The notes: generated by a model from the sequence alone, not told the origin. Positions 43,421 through 60,301 are shown, counted from the first letter of the stretch. The stretch: DNA of 64,000 nt from Motacilla alba alba (GCF_015832195.1 NC_052018.1:3705356-3769355); one strand, 5' to 3'. Program-made: numbers and translations.

Positions 43421-44849
43421 AAAATACTGGATATTTGCCTTTTTACATGGAGGAAGATGAAAAAATAAAAGCTGGAAGGTGTTTTAGCTCCTGTCTTCTC
43501 CACTGTGAACAGTTTAAAACCTGTTTATGGGCAAAAATTAGGCAAGATGGAAATATCATTATCTGCAGAACACCGTGAAATTTAACAGACTTCAGAAAAG
43601 ATAGGCAGTGTTTCAAAAAATATGTTTAAATGAGAGTTCCACGTCAAAGGAGGAGGTTGGTTTACCTTCAGCAGCACCTTCAAATAAAAAGCACTGCTCA
43701 GAGGGAGGGTAAACATGATTCTAGCACAAGTAGTCTTTAAAATAGAGGCTGATAAGCTGAACACCACATAAAAATGACTTCATTGTGTGAATATCAAGTG
43801 AGTCCAGCAAACAGAAATGACCCGTGCTTCACAAATATAGTTACTGCACTTGGCTCCCTCATGGCTCAATGCCCTGCTTATAATGAACGGCCTTGAAAAA
43901 CAGCATTTTTATGGAGTGGTTGGTTTGTTGAGCTCCTCTGCTCCTTGCTGTGCTGGGGCAGGAATTGCTCATCATTCAGGGAACCCAGCTCAGAACATAA
44001 AAGCAACCCCAGCAAATCAAGGCAAGATCCTCCTAATCCTGTTCCTTTGTTTCCAGCAGCAGCTTTTTCCCCACAGTGCTCTCACAGACTGGGATCTACA
44101 GCTGAAGGACTTTCTGAACCAGACACTGTTGCTGCACATCCAGGGGATTTACAGTCACTCATCATTAATGTTTTTCTCCTCCACAAACTCACCCATGTGC
44201 TTTAGAAACTCAGGCAAGCTTGTGCCATCCACACTGGATAATATCCCTGCTCCATCTATAATTTTGTGCCCTCTAATTACATGTAGCTAAGCTGTTACAT
44301 AACAATCCCAACCTGTCTGCCAAGGGGTGGAATTCATAAGCAGGAGGGAATGAGGGGGGAAAAAAAAGGCTTATAAACACCTCTGTGGCAAGATAATCTT
44401 ATCTCAAAGCCTTTGTTCTTCAAGATTGCTCAGGCAGTTAATGTTTGTGGTTATGAAATATAGATGTGTTTGGAATAAGGTGGGGGGAGGAAGTAATAAT
44501 GTTGTTTGCTGGAGGTACAGCTCAGCAGAAGGAATCCAGAGGAGAAGGATCTGGAAGCTCTTTGTACAAATGCTGCTGGGAATGAGAAGACTTGGGAGGA
44601 TCAGCTCGGGGAAAGGAGGATTTGATCAGCTTCTGTCTGCAGAGATGGTGGATCAAATTGAGAGATCAAATTACTGGTCCATCAAACATGGAATTCTGCT
44701 TGCCAGCAGTTTGTCACTTTGTCTTTCAGAGGACATCCCACTGCCCCACACCCTCCAGGGCTCCCCTGAGAAGGGCAGCAATGCACAAGCCTCCCCTGTG
44801 GGCAGCTCATTGTGCTGTTGGAAATCACTCACCCCCCCCCAGCAAGAAA

Positions 44850-44918
44850 CAGCAGGAGAACCTGGATGGCCCTCAAGGTCCCTTCCAACTCTAATAATCC
44901 CAAGATTCTATGATTCTA
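44850..44918 (+). mobile_element. CR1 3' tail
   Basis: CCTGGATGGCCCTCAAGGTC, CTTCCAACTCTAATAATCCC, then two ATTCTATG octamers. Confidence 0.85.
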
Positions 44919-45279
44919 TCCTTAATTTAGGAGTGGGATTCCCATATCCAGCCCTGCTTCTGAGGCTGCAAAACCCCATCACACCAGGACTCTGCTTGGA
45001 GATTTAGAAAATGTGGCATGGGATCAGATTTAACTCCAAATACTTTGTACAAACTGCTCCATGCCCTCTAATCCCTCCTGGCTGCTCGTTAAGAACTCCG
45101 TTAAGAACTTCCTGCCCCATGCAGCTTTACTGGATGTTTAAGAAATCAGGCAGTGCCTGGACTGCACCAAACCATAGCATGTTTCTGGATTTCTGCAGTT
45201 TGGGCCAAGTAAGGCCCCTCTTTAGAAGGAATATTGACTGGGAAATTTGCAACTTTGTCCTTTCTGCCTTCATACAGTC

Positions 45280-45432
45280 TTGGGATGGAAGGGACATTAA
45301 AGGCCATCCAGTTCCAACCCGCTGCCACAGGCAAGGACACCTTCCCCTACCCCAGGCTGCTCCAAGCCCTGTCCAGCCCAGCCTTGGACACTTCCAGGGA
45401 TGGGGCAGCCAGAGCTTTCCTGTCAGGCTGCC
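45280..45432 (-). mobile_element. CR1 3'-end fragment
   Basis: TTGGGATGGAAGGGACATTA to CACTTCCAGGGATGGGGCAG in reverse. Confidence 0.9.
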
Positions 45433-46609
45433 AGCTGGAGCCGCAGGGACTTCAAATGAATAATAATTCCCCAGAAAGGAGAAATGAAAAGGTAGAATTT
45501 GCAAGCAAGAAGCACAGCTCCAAAGCCTGAGCAGAAATAATTCTGGAGGACATGGTAAAATGTAGGACTGCATTTGTCACCTCACAGGGCACATTGCTGT
45601 GCTTGAGATCCAAAAATGCTGAACCTGGGTTCATAACCCACCAGACATTCAGCTTCTCTTCATTCAAGAGGAATGTGCTCATTCCAGCACTCTTGTCCTC
45701 TAGAGAATTGTCAAGTTCCCAAACAGCATAAAAAGAAATGTATCCAGTGGAGAGTGCCATCCTATTCCAGTTCAATACACCTGATATCAGGAGAATTTTT
45801 TTCCTTTCTAAGGCTGCTTCAGTTTTCCCTTGGGGACTTCAGCAGAATTTGGGTGTCAGCCTCACCCCAGTGGGGTCCTTGCTGTGGACATGCAACTTCA
45901 CCAACTTTATTCTCTTCATGGCCTCCTACTTTAAAAAAAAGTACTGATAGGATGAGTTTTCTTCTCAGAACAGCTACGCCCATCTCCTGCACACAATCAG
46001 CCTGCAGGCTCTGTCCTGTGATATGATAAAGGCTGCCCAGGAGTTCGATGAGCAGCTGTGAGTGTGGGTGCTGATAGGAGGGTGGATCTCCAGTTTTGGG
46101 GCACGGTGCCACAACTCAGCTGTGCAGAGAGCACGAACACGATGATTCCCACAGCCCCTGTCCCAACAAAGAGCCTCTTGGCTGAGCACATGGTGGTTTC
46201 TGCACCTAAGATCAACCAGGAGGCTCATTCTGCTGGGATGAAGCCGTTTAGGACTTGGCCATATACATGAGGCACTGACCTTGATGGGAAAGGGGGAAAT
46301 ATCTACTTCTATTGAACTTTTAGGAAGCAGTGTAAAACCTAACAGGTTCTGCCCAGCCACTGTGACCTCAGTTAGAGCAGGAAGACTAAAAACCAGAGTC
46401 TAAACAAGAGAGGGTAAGTTTTAGCAGCTCATGTAGAACAGCCACCAAAAGGAGGCAAAGGCAGTAGAGGAAATTTGAAATGCAGAGATGATTTTTAGCA
46501 ACACAAAGATCATTTGAGTACTACATCCCTCTGTGATGCCTGGGCAGTCAAGGTGCTGGTGGTACAGCCTAGGAGAGACAATTGCACTGGTGTGATGGAA
46601 AGAAGATGA

Positions 46610-47020
46610 AGGGAGCATCTCCCTGAGGAGGAAAGGCTGAGTGAGCTGGGGCTGTTCAGCCTGGAGAGGAGACACAGCTGAGAGGGGCCCTCATCCCTGG
46701 GTGTCCCTGTGTGCAGGGAGGGCTCAGAACAGGGCCCAGGCTCTGCCCCGGGGCCCAGCAATGGCACCAGAGGAACAGGCAGGGACTGATCCCAGCAAAT
46801 TCCACCTGGACACGAGGAAGAAATTTCCTGTGCAGTGACTGAGCACTGAACAGATTGTCCAGAGAGGCTGTGGAGTCTCCTCACTGGGGATATTCCAGAA
46901 CTGTCCGGACGCAATCCTGTGCTCTGGCATGACCCTTCTTGAGCAGGGAGGTGGGGCCAGATGGCCTCCAGTGGTCTTTTCCAACCTGACCCATCCTGGG
47001 ACTCTGGGAATTAGGGATTC
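46610..47020 (+). mobile_element. CR1 fragment (third subfamily, 410 bp)
   Basis: GAGGAAAGGCTGAGTGAGCT, TTCAGCCTGGAGAGGAGACA, AGGCTGTGGAGTCTCCTCAC and TTTTCCAACCTGACCCATCC. Confidence 0.92.
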
Positions 47021-47085
47021 TGGGATTTGGGAATCTGTGACCAGCGCTGTGTCATACAGTGACTCGGCTGGTGAGTGCTGACCAA

Positions 47086-47362
47086 CAGGAGAGCTGGAGA
47101 GGGACTTGGGACAAGAGCATGGAGTGCCAGGAAGAGAGGGAATGGCTTCCCACTGCCAGAGAGTGGGGTTAGATGGCATATTGGGAAGGAATTGTGCCCT
47201 GTGAGGGTAGGGAGGCCCTGGCACAAGGTGCCCAGAGAAGCCGTCACTGTCCCATCCCTTGCAGCGTCCAAGGCCAGGTTGGACCGTGCTCGGAGCAGCC
47301 TGGGATAGAGGAAGGTGTCCCTGCCCACGGCAGGGGTGGGATGGGACGAGCTGCGGTGTCCC
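47086..47362 (+). mobile_element. CR1 fragment abutting the TDH promoter
   Basis: AGGAGAGCTGGAGAGGGACT through GGAAGGTGTCCCTGCCCACG. It loses CR1 identity exactly where the CpG island begins, so no tail is seen. Confidence 0.9.
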
Positions 47363-47450
47363 TTGTCCCCAGACTCTCGGTGTCGCGGTGTCCCCGTGGC
47401 CGGGCACCGCCCGCCCTCAGCCCCTCACGGCGCGTGACATCACGCCCGCG

Positions 47451-47458
47451 TGACGTCA
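47451..47458. promoter_or_regulatory. Consensus cAMP-response element 1
   Basis: Perfect palindrome TGACGTCA within the TDH island. A near-match, TGACATCA, lies 16 bp upstream at 47435-47442. Confidence 0.7.
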
Positions 47459-47485
47459 CCGCCCAATCCCCTGGGCGGCCGCCGC

Positions 47486-47493
47486 TGACGTCA
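47486..47493. promoter_or_regulatory. Consensus cAMP-response element 2
   Basis: A second perfect TGACGTCA, 35 bp after the first and about 60 bp before the predicted splice donor. CREB/ATF-family factors bind this motif. Confidence 0.7.
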
Positions 47494-47499
47494 GGCCCC

Positions 47500-47554
47500 G
47501 GCCCCGGCGCGAGCGGCCCCGGCTGAGGGACGGGACGGCGGCGGCGGGAGCGGG
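47500..47554 (+). other. TDH: Probable non-coding exon 1 of TDH
   Basis: The island sequence ends at a consensus donor after 47554, and the first coding exon of TDH begins with an acceptor at 52414 with only 19 nt of leader. A spliced 5' UTR exon here is therefore the simplest model. The 5' boundary given is approximate. Confidence 0.5.
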
Positions 47555-47571
47555 GTGAGCGCGGGGATGGA

Positions 47572-47616
47572 CCGGACCGGGCCGGGCCGGGCCGGGCCGG
47601 GCCGGGCCGGGCTGGG
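47572..47616 (+). repeat. GGGCC pentanucleotide microsatellite
   Basis: About eight near-perfect GGGCC/CCGGG pentamers, starting 18 bp into predicted TDH intron 1. Confidence 0.9.
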
Positions 47617-47924
47617 CTCTGCGGGGCCGCGGGGATCTGCTTTTGGGGCATTTGGGATCGCGGGGCTGCCCCGCTCCCGGCGCGACCGAATGAATGGGGC
47701 GGGGGAGGGGCGGCTTCCCCCGGCACCGCGCGGTCCCCTCCTCTGGCGACACTTTGGGGACGCTTCGGGACCGGGACCGGGGTGGGGCGGCGGTTCGGTG
47801 CTCGTGGCATCTTCGGTGCCTCACCGCTGCAGGCGGGCGGCGGGTTTTGTTCGTGCCCATCACCCGCCCGGGCTCCTTGGTTTCATCAGCGGAGGCTGTG
47901 CCGGGTGAAGTGCCGGGGAATCGG

Positions 47925-48545
47925 GGAATGGTTTGGGCTGGAAGGGACTTCAAAGATCCTCCCGTTCCAAACTGTGCCATGAGCAGGGACACTTTCCACT
48001 ATCCCAGGGACACTTTCCACTATCCCAGGGACACTTTCCACTATCCCTTTGCTCTAAGTCCCGTCCAACCTGGCCTTGGACACTTCCAGGGACCCAGGGG
48101 CAGCCACAGCTTCTCTGGATGCTGTGCCAGGTCCTCTCCATGCTCACACCAAGAATTCCTTCCCAATAGCCTATCTAAACCTACGGGTTTTTTACGTTTA
48201 AAGCTGCTACCCCTTGTCCTGTCCCTCCATCCCTTGTCCCCAGTCCCTCTCCAGCTCTCCTGGAACCCCTTTAGGCTCTAGAACAGGCTCTGAGCTCTCC
48301 CTGGATCCTTCCTTTCTCCAGGTGAACACCCCCATCTCTCTCAGCCTGGCTCCAGAGCAGAGGGGCTCCAGCCCTTGGAGCATCTCTGTGGTATCCTCTG
48401 GACTTGCTCCAGCAGCTGCACATCCTTCTGCTGTTGGATCCCAGATCTGGAGGCAGCTCTGCAGGTGGAGTCTCACCTGAGAGGGGCACGGGGTAGAATC
48501 CCCCTTCCCCTGCTGCCCACTCTGCCCAGGATACACTGGATGTTC
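47925..48545 (-). mobile_element. Long CR1 fragment with internal triplication
   Basis: About 620 bp, the longest CR1 in the window. GAATGGTTTGGGCTGGAAGG head, CTGGATCCTTCCTTTCTCCA, and CTGGAGGCAGCTCTGCAGGT deep in. It contains a 21-bp triplication at 47986-48048. Confidence 0.92.
47986..48048. repeat. 21-bp tandem triplication inside CR1
   Basis: GGGACACTTTCCACTATCCC + A, starting at 47986, 48007 and 48028; the third copy ends in T. Confidence 0.95.
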
Positions 48546-50069
48546 TGGACCAATCTTCCTTACCTCTTCCAGGAGTTTCACGCTGTTCAGCAGCTGCGTA
48601 ATCTCCCTTTTTTTTTTTTTTGTTTATTTTTGGCGGCTGAGGTCAGGCTCCCAGCAGGTCCCTCCTGGCTTGAGCTGACGTCTCCTCTTGGCGGGCTCCG
48701 CAGGGGCTCGGCCTCATCCCCGGCCGTGCGTCACCCCTGGGACAGAGCCGTGCGTGTGTGTCAAGGTTATTCCAGCTGAGCTTGGCCAGCACCTCCCTGC
48801 CAGAGGGAACAACTCCAGCCTGGACACTCTGGCACATCCCCCCTGCCAGGGAACACCGGCAGGGACGCAGCGTCCCAGCTTGAGGGGTCTCTCAAGCAGA
48901 GGAATTGCCAGCAGGGAATGTGAGATGCATTTGTGTCCAGCTATCCAGGCAGCAGTCGCTGGGGTTAAGCTGAGAGTATCCCTGAGTTGTTGCAGCTTGA
49001 GTGCTCCCAAATGCAGGGATCTGGTGGAGTTTCCACTTGGCAGCACTTGGGCACCACAGAGGCTTTCCTGTGAGCAGAGTGGCTTGTGCTTCATCTTCTG
49101 GAGGCCCAAGGAAGGTGCTGTCTTTGTCCTCAAGCTCTCGATACAGTTGGGAAAATTAGAGGAGCTTCCCAATGCATGAGCAAATCTGCAGGTCTGAAGC
49201 AGAAGCTGTGGGGTTTGGAGCCAGCTGGGTGTTGAGAACTTGGAGCTCAGTGCATTGGTGTGGACCATGTTCCTGAGGATATAGCTGGGAATCTGTGAGA
49301 TCCTGTGCCCTGCAGAACCCCTTAATTTTCTTTGAAAGAAGAAAGTTCTGGATTCTTCGGTTTAGCTCCCTGGAGGGGCATCCTGTGACATCTCAGCAGC
49401 TGTGCAGCCCCAGAGATCCTGGGGGAGCTCTGGGGTTTGGTTTGACCTCTCTTTCCTCCCTCTCTCCCATTTTCTTTGAAGCTTGCAGTGGGACTTTCCA
49501 GACAAAGCCCATGACTTTCTTATCTTTCTTGTCACTGTGACATTCTATTAATAGCTAATTTACAAGAGCTGCTTGTTTCCATAAACATTTTTGACTTTTA
49601 TGTGAGCAACAGGTGGTTGCTGCTTATGTAACACCTTGGAAACCTTGCAGAGGATCAGCAGCTGGCAGTTCACTCACTAAATGTCATTTTATGAATCTCT
49701 CTCTCTCTTTTTTTTTAATTTATTCCCTCTTTTCCCTCTCCCAGTGCTTTAATCTTCTTACAAACCCCAGAAATTTCCTGCTATCCCAGGCAGATTATTG
49801 TTCATTGGAACACGTGTTTGCTTTCTACTAATCTTTTTGTACTGCCACTAATTAATTTAAACTCGGTCCTTCGGCCATGACCCGAGGCTGGCTGGTTCTG
49901 GGACTTGGAGGAGCTGCTTGTGCACCTTCAGAGCCCTTTCCCTGCCTATCCCAAACTTCCAGGCATTTCAAAATCAAGCAGGAGAGAACAGTGAAATCCC
50001 TGGCTGCTGCTGATCTCACACGCACCTTTTTTTTTTTTTCTCTCTTTTTTTTTTTTTTTTTCCCTTAAG

Positions 50070-50181
50070 GTGTGGGACAACTCCTACTCTCTGCCAGGTT
50101 TTGATTGGCTTTCCAAAGAGGCAGTGTCCTATAAATTGCCTTCTCTGCTCTGCTTCTGCCTTATCACCAGCTGAGGCCCAG
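50070..50181 (+). other. Candidate alternative 5' exon or promoter of TDH
   Basis: A long T tract ending TCCCTTAAG at 50069 looks like an acceptor, and CAG|GTGAGT after 50181 is a near-perfect donor. Inside lie an inverted CCAAT box (ATTGG, 50104-50108) and TATAAAT (50130-50136). It could be an internal 5' UTR exon of 112 nt, or a TATA promoter with a very short first exon starting near 50160. There is no long open frame. Confidence 0.4.
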
Positions 50182-50409
50182 GTGAGTACAGGAGAGGGGA
50201 AATTCCAGCTGCAATTCCATTGCCTAATCCTTGAAATTAGCTTCGGTTATTGGTTTAATTTACTGGGGTGGGGGAAATAACTTTGATGTTTCAGGATAAA
50301 ACTTCCTCATTTTGCTACCACTTTCTAGTATCAGTTTGAGTTGATAAATGAGATCAGGGACTGAGAAATTACTCAGAAGGCAATGTGGGAGGGGGTTGAA
50401 AATATACTG

Positions 50410-50487
50410 TGGAATCATGGAATGGTTTGGGTTGGAAGGGACCTTAAAGCTCATCCAGTTTCATGGGCAAGGACACCTTCCACTATA
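50410..50487 (-). mobile_element. Short CR1 3' end
   Basis: GGAATCATGGAATGGTTTGG head, GACACCTTCCACTATA end, with an internal deletion. Confidence 0.9.
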
Positions 50488-52432
50488 AATGATATCTATA
50501 TATGTTATAGGTAATTTTTTTCTCTTCAGTTCCCAACAGAACAGAAGTATTCCCCTTTGGGACAGTAAAAAGGGAAGACTATAAAAATATAAGTTATTTT
50601 ACATCAGTTAAATTAATTTGTGTGTGTGTGTTCAGAGCTGTTAATAACCCCTAGAAGTTAATAAAGATGGGAAACTTGGATCTAGGAGAATGGGCTTTCC
50701 TGTATGAGTTGCTTTTGCAAGTTAATCACTGTGTGGGGCTGACTTTAGCTATTTGGGGAAGTGCTTTTAAGGCATAATATTGATTTCTTTATATATCTGT
50801 GTATTTATGGCAACTTTAGAAGCCAGTCACACCTGTTTGGTTTTTTTTTTCCTTTGTATTTGAAATAGAAATAAATGCCATCTGTAGCATTTTTGCAGCA
50901 GCTCTGCTGCCTGGCTGTTTCAGTGCCAGGTATAAAATGCATTTACTGTTCTGAGTCAGACCTGGGAGTGAATTCTCAGCTTAAGCCTTTGTGGTTTCAC
51001 TCTAGGTATGTTTGCAAAAACCAGTCCAGTCACTGGGAAACCAATTTTAGTCATAGGCAGCTTTTGTTTGTACTTTGCAAAGCTCAAAATGCCTTTTCAG
51101 GTACTTGGAGTGGAAAGTTTTTTGTCACGCAGACCAGTAAGTCTCTCTCAGTGCTGGAAGATTTTATTCTTCAGTGCTGAAATAGGAAGGGATTATATAA
51201 TGAGAGCTGGTGGCTGGGTCTGTGTCCAGATGGAATTTGGATATTTCCAAGGATGGGCACTCCCATCACCTCTCTGGGCATCTCAGACTGAGTCTTTTTG
51301 ATCAGTTTAAATGTATTTTTTTTAACAATGCGATTTTATGGGGCTGTGTTACTAGACAATATTTAGCAAATCTGTATTTAAATAGCAGAACTCCCTCGAG
51401 TACCAGAACATTCTCAGTCAGGTGACTGAGAAGTGAAAGGAACGCCCACATTAATCACCTGTTTGCTTTTCTCTGCAACTGGAATTCATCTGCAGCAATG
51501 AACTGCTGCAATTTCTTGTGGAGAGCTTCCATCTACCTGACTCTCCTTTTTAGAATATATGCCCCAAGAAAGGATTTGACAGGGTAACCCCATCAGGCAA
51601 GTTTGAAATATGCTTTGATCTGGAAATTTACCTATTCTAGGCCCTTGGGAAACAGTTAAAAATTGTTCAGAGGGGATAAGGAAAAAATGAGTGGTTGCGC
51701 CTTGAGGATTTTATTTGAGAGAATTAAATTTGCACCACAGAAACAACCAGCTGTGGCTGCAGGTGTTATTCATTTGGGGTACTGTGCATTTCCTTCCTCA
51801 ATGTGAAAGATTTGGAGAGCAAGAACCCCAACTTGAATGCAGCACAGAGTAAATTATAATTATGTGAAATAATTAGGGCATTTTCCTGAGGCCCGGCTAA
51901 GCCCTGCCACTCCTCTGTTTGCCTTCTGGGTACTGTCCATCCTGAGTGTTAAATCAGAGTAAATCTCCCTTCCTTTCCAAGTATTTCCTGCTGCCTCCTT
52001 GGCTCAGCTGCTCTTGCTGATGCAATCCTGAGCAGTTTTGCTTATTCACAGCAGCCTGCAAAGCTTTCACTCCAAACGTGGCATCACAGCAGCTTTGTTT
52101 TATTCTGTTTTTATCCTTAAAATCACAGTTCCAAGTGAAGTTTTAAAAAAAGTTTAAACTTGAGCTTTACAGTGTTGTCCCTGTCCATTTTTCTGGACTG
52201 TGGATATTTTCCTGAGCTCACTCCAGGGAATACATTACCTCTGCTCATGTTACATCCCTGGCTGCTTTCAGCCCTTGCTTGGCATAATCCCCCAGCCCTG
52301 CGATGGTATCAAATTCCTCTGGATCCCTGCAGAGTTTTCTGGGGGAATGTTTTAAAAGCCGTTTAATGGCGTTGAATCACTCCTGACTCATCTTTTGTCT
52401 CTCTACCTCGCAGCACACCTGAAGGGGGGAAG

Positions 52433-57469
<5,037 letters not shown>

Positions 57470-58824
57470 AATGCTTTCAGATGTTTCCAGATTTCCACAG
57501 AGGACCAGGAAGAAATGGCTGAATTTTAGTTTCTAATTTTCTGAGTCTTAGAGCACGTCAGTTACTAGTTTTTGTAAGTAGTGGCAGAGTTGGGCAGAAA
57601 TGTCCTGTAGCTGGAATGTTCTTTAGATAAACAGCAGCACTGGGTGCTGTCCCCAAACACAGCACTACTGACAAACACAGAGTTCTTGAACTTTCACACT
57701 TAGGGAAAAACACCAAAATAGCACTTAGTCCTGGCTGATGGCTCTCCAATCATTCCTGCCTCTTCCTTGGCAAACAACATGGGATAGCATTGTCCAACCT
57801 GGCCTTTCAGGCATATCCCAAAAAAGTTAACCATAGGTTTTGCTTTTTCCTGGTGGAGGATGTTAGGTAGTAGCAAGAACCTTTTTACTCTTTACTTACA
57901 AAAGAGACATCAGAAGAGCTGTTTCACATTTCCAAATTGCAGGGAGTTGTTGCAATTCTAGTTCGAAATCAAACTTTGCTTGATAGCTGCTATTTATATC
58001 TCTCTTTAGTGCTGTCTAAGCATACACTTTTCTATACCTAGGGCATACAGAGTAGCATTCTTATGATGCTGCTTATAAATGTGAAGTGGAATAGGACTTG
58101 AATTCTCATCATGCTTTAAAAAAAACCCCAGGGTTTACAAGCAAAGCTTTGTCCTGTTCTCTGCAAGTGCTGCTGCCTTCAGTGCAGCCTCAGAGGGAGA
58201 GCTGAAATCCGAAGAGCTGTTCCATGGATGTGAGTCTGGGTGGGATTTCAGGGAGGCCAAGCCTCTTGCTAGGGTTTTTAGTAGTACTTTTGGTTCTCCC
58301 AGCTGTTTGGAGTCCCTGCACAGTGTCACATTACCTGGAACAAGTTTTAAAGGTGGGCTGAGGATGGAGCCCTACTGTAGAGTCGGGTCAGCCTTGGAAA
58401 TCTTTCCCGTTCGCCCCATTTTCCACGTGCACTGTGTTTGTAGATGCTGTTTATATGTAACTCATACCCTTTTATTCTTCAGAGAGAGATCCAGAAGCTG
58501 AAACCATCTTCTAGCTACGGCTAAGGGCTGTTCTGCTCGTTGAGTTTCATGCGCAGGAGATTCTGGGATGAACAAGGGAGTTTTAGTAGATGTGTGAGAG
58601 GAAGAGGTGTCAGTTCAAAAGCTACTTAGGAGACTTCAGGAAATGACAAACTGGAGAGACAGGAAAGCCATTGTAGGTAGAATACCAGTTTCCATGGATG
58701 TGAGTTTGAGCTGTCAGCTACTCCAGCTGAGAAACAGCCTCTGGGAGCTTTGGACTTTTATTTTTTTCAAAGAAAAAATACCTTTCATTTTCAAAATGAC
58801 TGGAAATTCCCTACAGGAAGTTCT

Positions 58825-58945
58825 CTTTTTCTTTTTTTTTTTTTGGTCTTGTATACTCCAGTAGTGTGTGTAGGTAAAAACATTCAAGTTTTTGGTTTTT
58901 TCTTGTTTTTTTTTGGTTTTTTTTGTTTGTTTTTTTTTTTTGCCT
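58825..58945. repeat. T-rich and T/G simple repeats
   Basis: T runs at 58829-58844 and a TTTTGG/TTTTTG block at 58890-58942, within the presumed TDH 3' UTR. Confidence 0.85.
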
Positions 58946-60254
58946 ACAACTTGTTTGCTCTGTTTTCTGTGACGGTGCTTTGGTGCTTGTGAGTCTGTTG
59001 TGTTCTCTGTTACCCTGCCATGATCAGACTTTTGTCTCTTTGTGCAGGAGTTCTCCTGCAGGGAATGTGTTTCCTCACAAAAGTAACCTTCCAATGAAGA
59101 TTCTGTGGTGAAACCCAGTTATTTGAAACATTTGTTACACTTATATCTCTTATCTCTTGGTTTTATATGTATTTTATCTTTTCATCTGTGGGCAAAGTAG
59201 GAATTTCGCAGGTATTTAAGCTCAAGGGTAGTGACTGAAACATTTTTATATTGTTTACATTGCTGAAAGGACAAATTTTTGAACTTTGGCCACTTTGTAA
59301 CTCTCATGTAGCTCAAGTGTAATTTTTGGCCCAATGGGCTGTGAAGTCGGCCCTCCCTTCACACCCTCTGAGGAGAGACTGGCTGAGCTTTGTCCTCTGC
59401 CCAAAAGGATGGGATCCAGACTGGATTATCTCCCAGGGACCTGGAGCCAGCAGATGAAGGGCTGAAAAGGAGCTGAAGTGTCTTGTCCACTCCTCAGTGC
59501 CTCTGTTCCACCTTCAGGAAGTGTAAAATAAAGAGCTGTTGATGGGTCTCACTCCATGTTCTTATGTCACTCAGAGTCCTGGGGTCTGATCCCCTCACCC
59601 TCATTCCCAGCTCCAGTTTAATTGGAGCCAGCAAGAGTGAGGAGCAGGAATGTTCTTTCTCCTGAAACACTGTCCTTGGTGGTGGAATTACACAAAAAGC
59701 CTTGGAACAGGTGTCATGGCAAAGGTGAAATTCGAACCTATGGCATTTTGAACACAGTTTTGGTTTTTCTGCCAAGATGTTACTGGCCTCGTTTAGGAGT
59801 AGCCATTTAAGCAACTTAATTTTTAAAAAAATCTAAAATAAACCATGTTCCTATAGAGAGTGATCTGGAGGAAACTGGTGACAATCAGGGAATGTTATTA
59901 AATGTGTTTGCATTTGTTATTAAATGTGTCTGCAAGGTTTGCATCCTGTTTGAAATTCTTATTTTCAATCTCACCAATGTATATTTTTTCCCCCTGTGTT
60001 TTCCACATTAACTTCTCTTGTAATGATGTCACTTTTTTTTTTTTTTTTTTTTTCTGTATTAAACCAACTTGATGTGGTACAAAATATCTACCTTTTTCTA
60101 CCAGTTGGAAATTTGACTTCTGGGCAGAGACTTCCCTCATGACACTTGAGCACTGTGGCTGTTAAATTACCTATTCAGGACAAAAAAAAAAAAAAAAAAA
60201 AGGCTGTTAAGGATATTTTTTCAACTATTGTTAGTTGTGGGTGATGCCTACTGT

Positions 60255-60260
60255 AATAAA
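60255..60260 (+). promoter_or_regulatory. Candidate distal TDH poly(A) signal
   Basis: AATAAA with a T/G-rich element 20-40 bp downstream. Earlier AATAAA copies at 59527 and 59837 are alternatives. Confidence 0.3.
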
Positions 60261-60301
60261 ATCCCATGCAGATGGATCCTGGGTTTGTCGTCTTTGGAGG
60301 T

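Larger units (their letters stand above)
30411..47085. other. Intergenic region between MTMR9 and TDH
   Basis: No coding gene or RNA gene is seen. It holds at least sixteen CR1 fragments (listed separately) and simple repeats at 36661-36822, 41193-41222 and 41885-41955. The CR1-poor stretch 43420-44850 is AT-rich and shows nothing I can name. Confidence 0.6.
47370..47880 (+). promoter_or_regulatory. TDH: TDH CpG-island promoter
   Basis: A sharply bounded, CpG-dense block with two full TGACGTCA cAMP-response elements, a CCAAT box (47463-47467), GC-rich sequence and a strong splice donor (GGG|GTGAGC, GT at 47555-47556). It lies 4.9 kb upstream of the TDH coding start on the same strand, and no other gene start is visible nearby. 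No TATA box is seen. Confidence 0.75.
47555..52413 (+). other. Probable TDH intron 1
   Basis: Contains the GGGCC microsatellite, a long antisense CR1 (47925-48545), a T-rich tract (50029-50062), the candidate exon at 50070-50181 and a short CR1 (50410-50487). 50500-52400 is AT-rich with nothing recognised. Confidence 0.5.
57470..60270 (+). other. TDH: Probable TDH 3' UTR and flank
   Basis: There is no clear CR1 fragment between the stop and about 60.4 kb. Poly(A) signals AATAAA lie at 59527-59532, 59837-59842 and 60255-60260; the last is followed by GT-rich sequence. T-rich tracts lie at 58825-58945 and 60030-60055, and poly-A at 60182-60201. The true 3' end is unknown and may be much earlier. 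Confidence 0.45.

Noticed and set aside
47244..47992. Proline/arginine-rich open frames on both strands near 47.5 kb
   Set aside because: Produced by the CpG island and the GGGCC repeat, which lacks stops; they overlap the predicted TDH 5' exon and intron.
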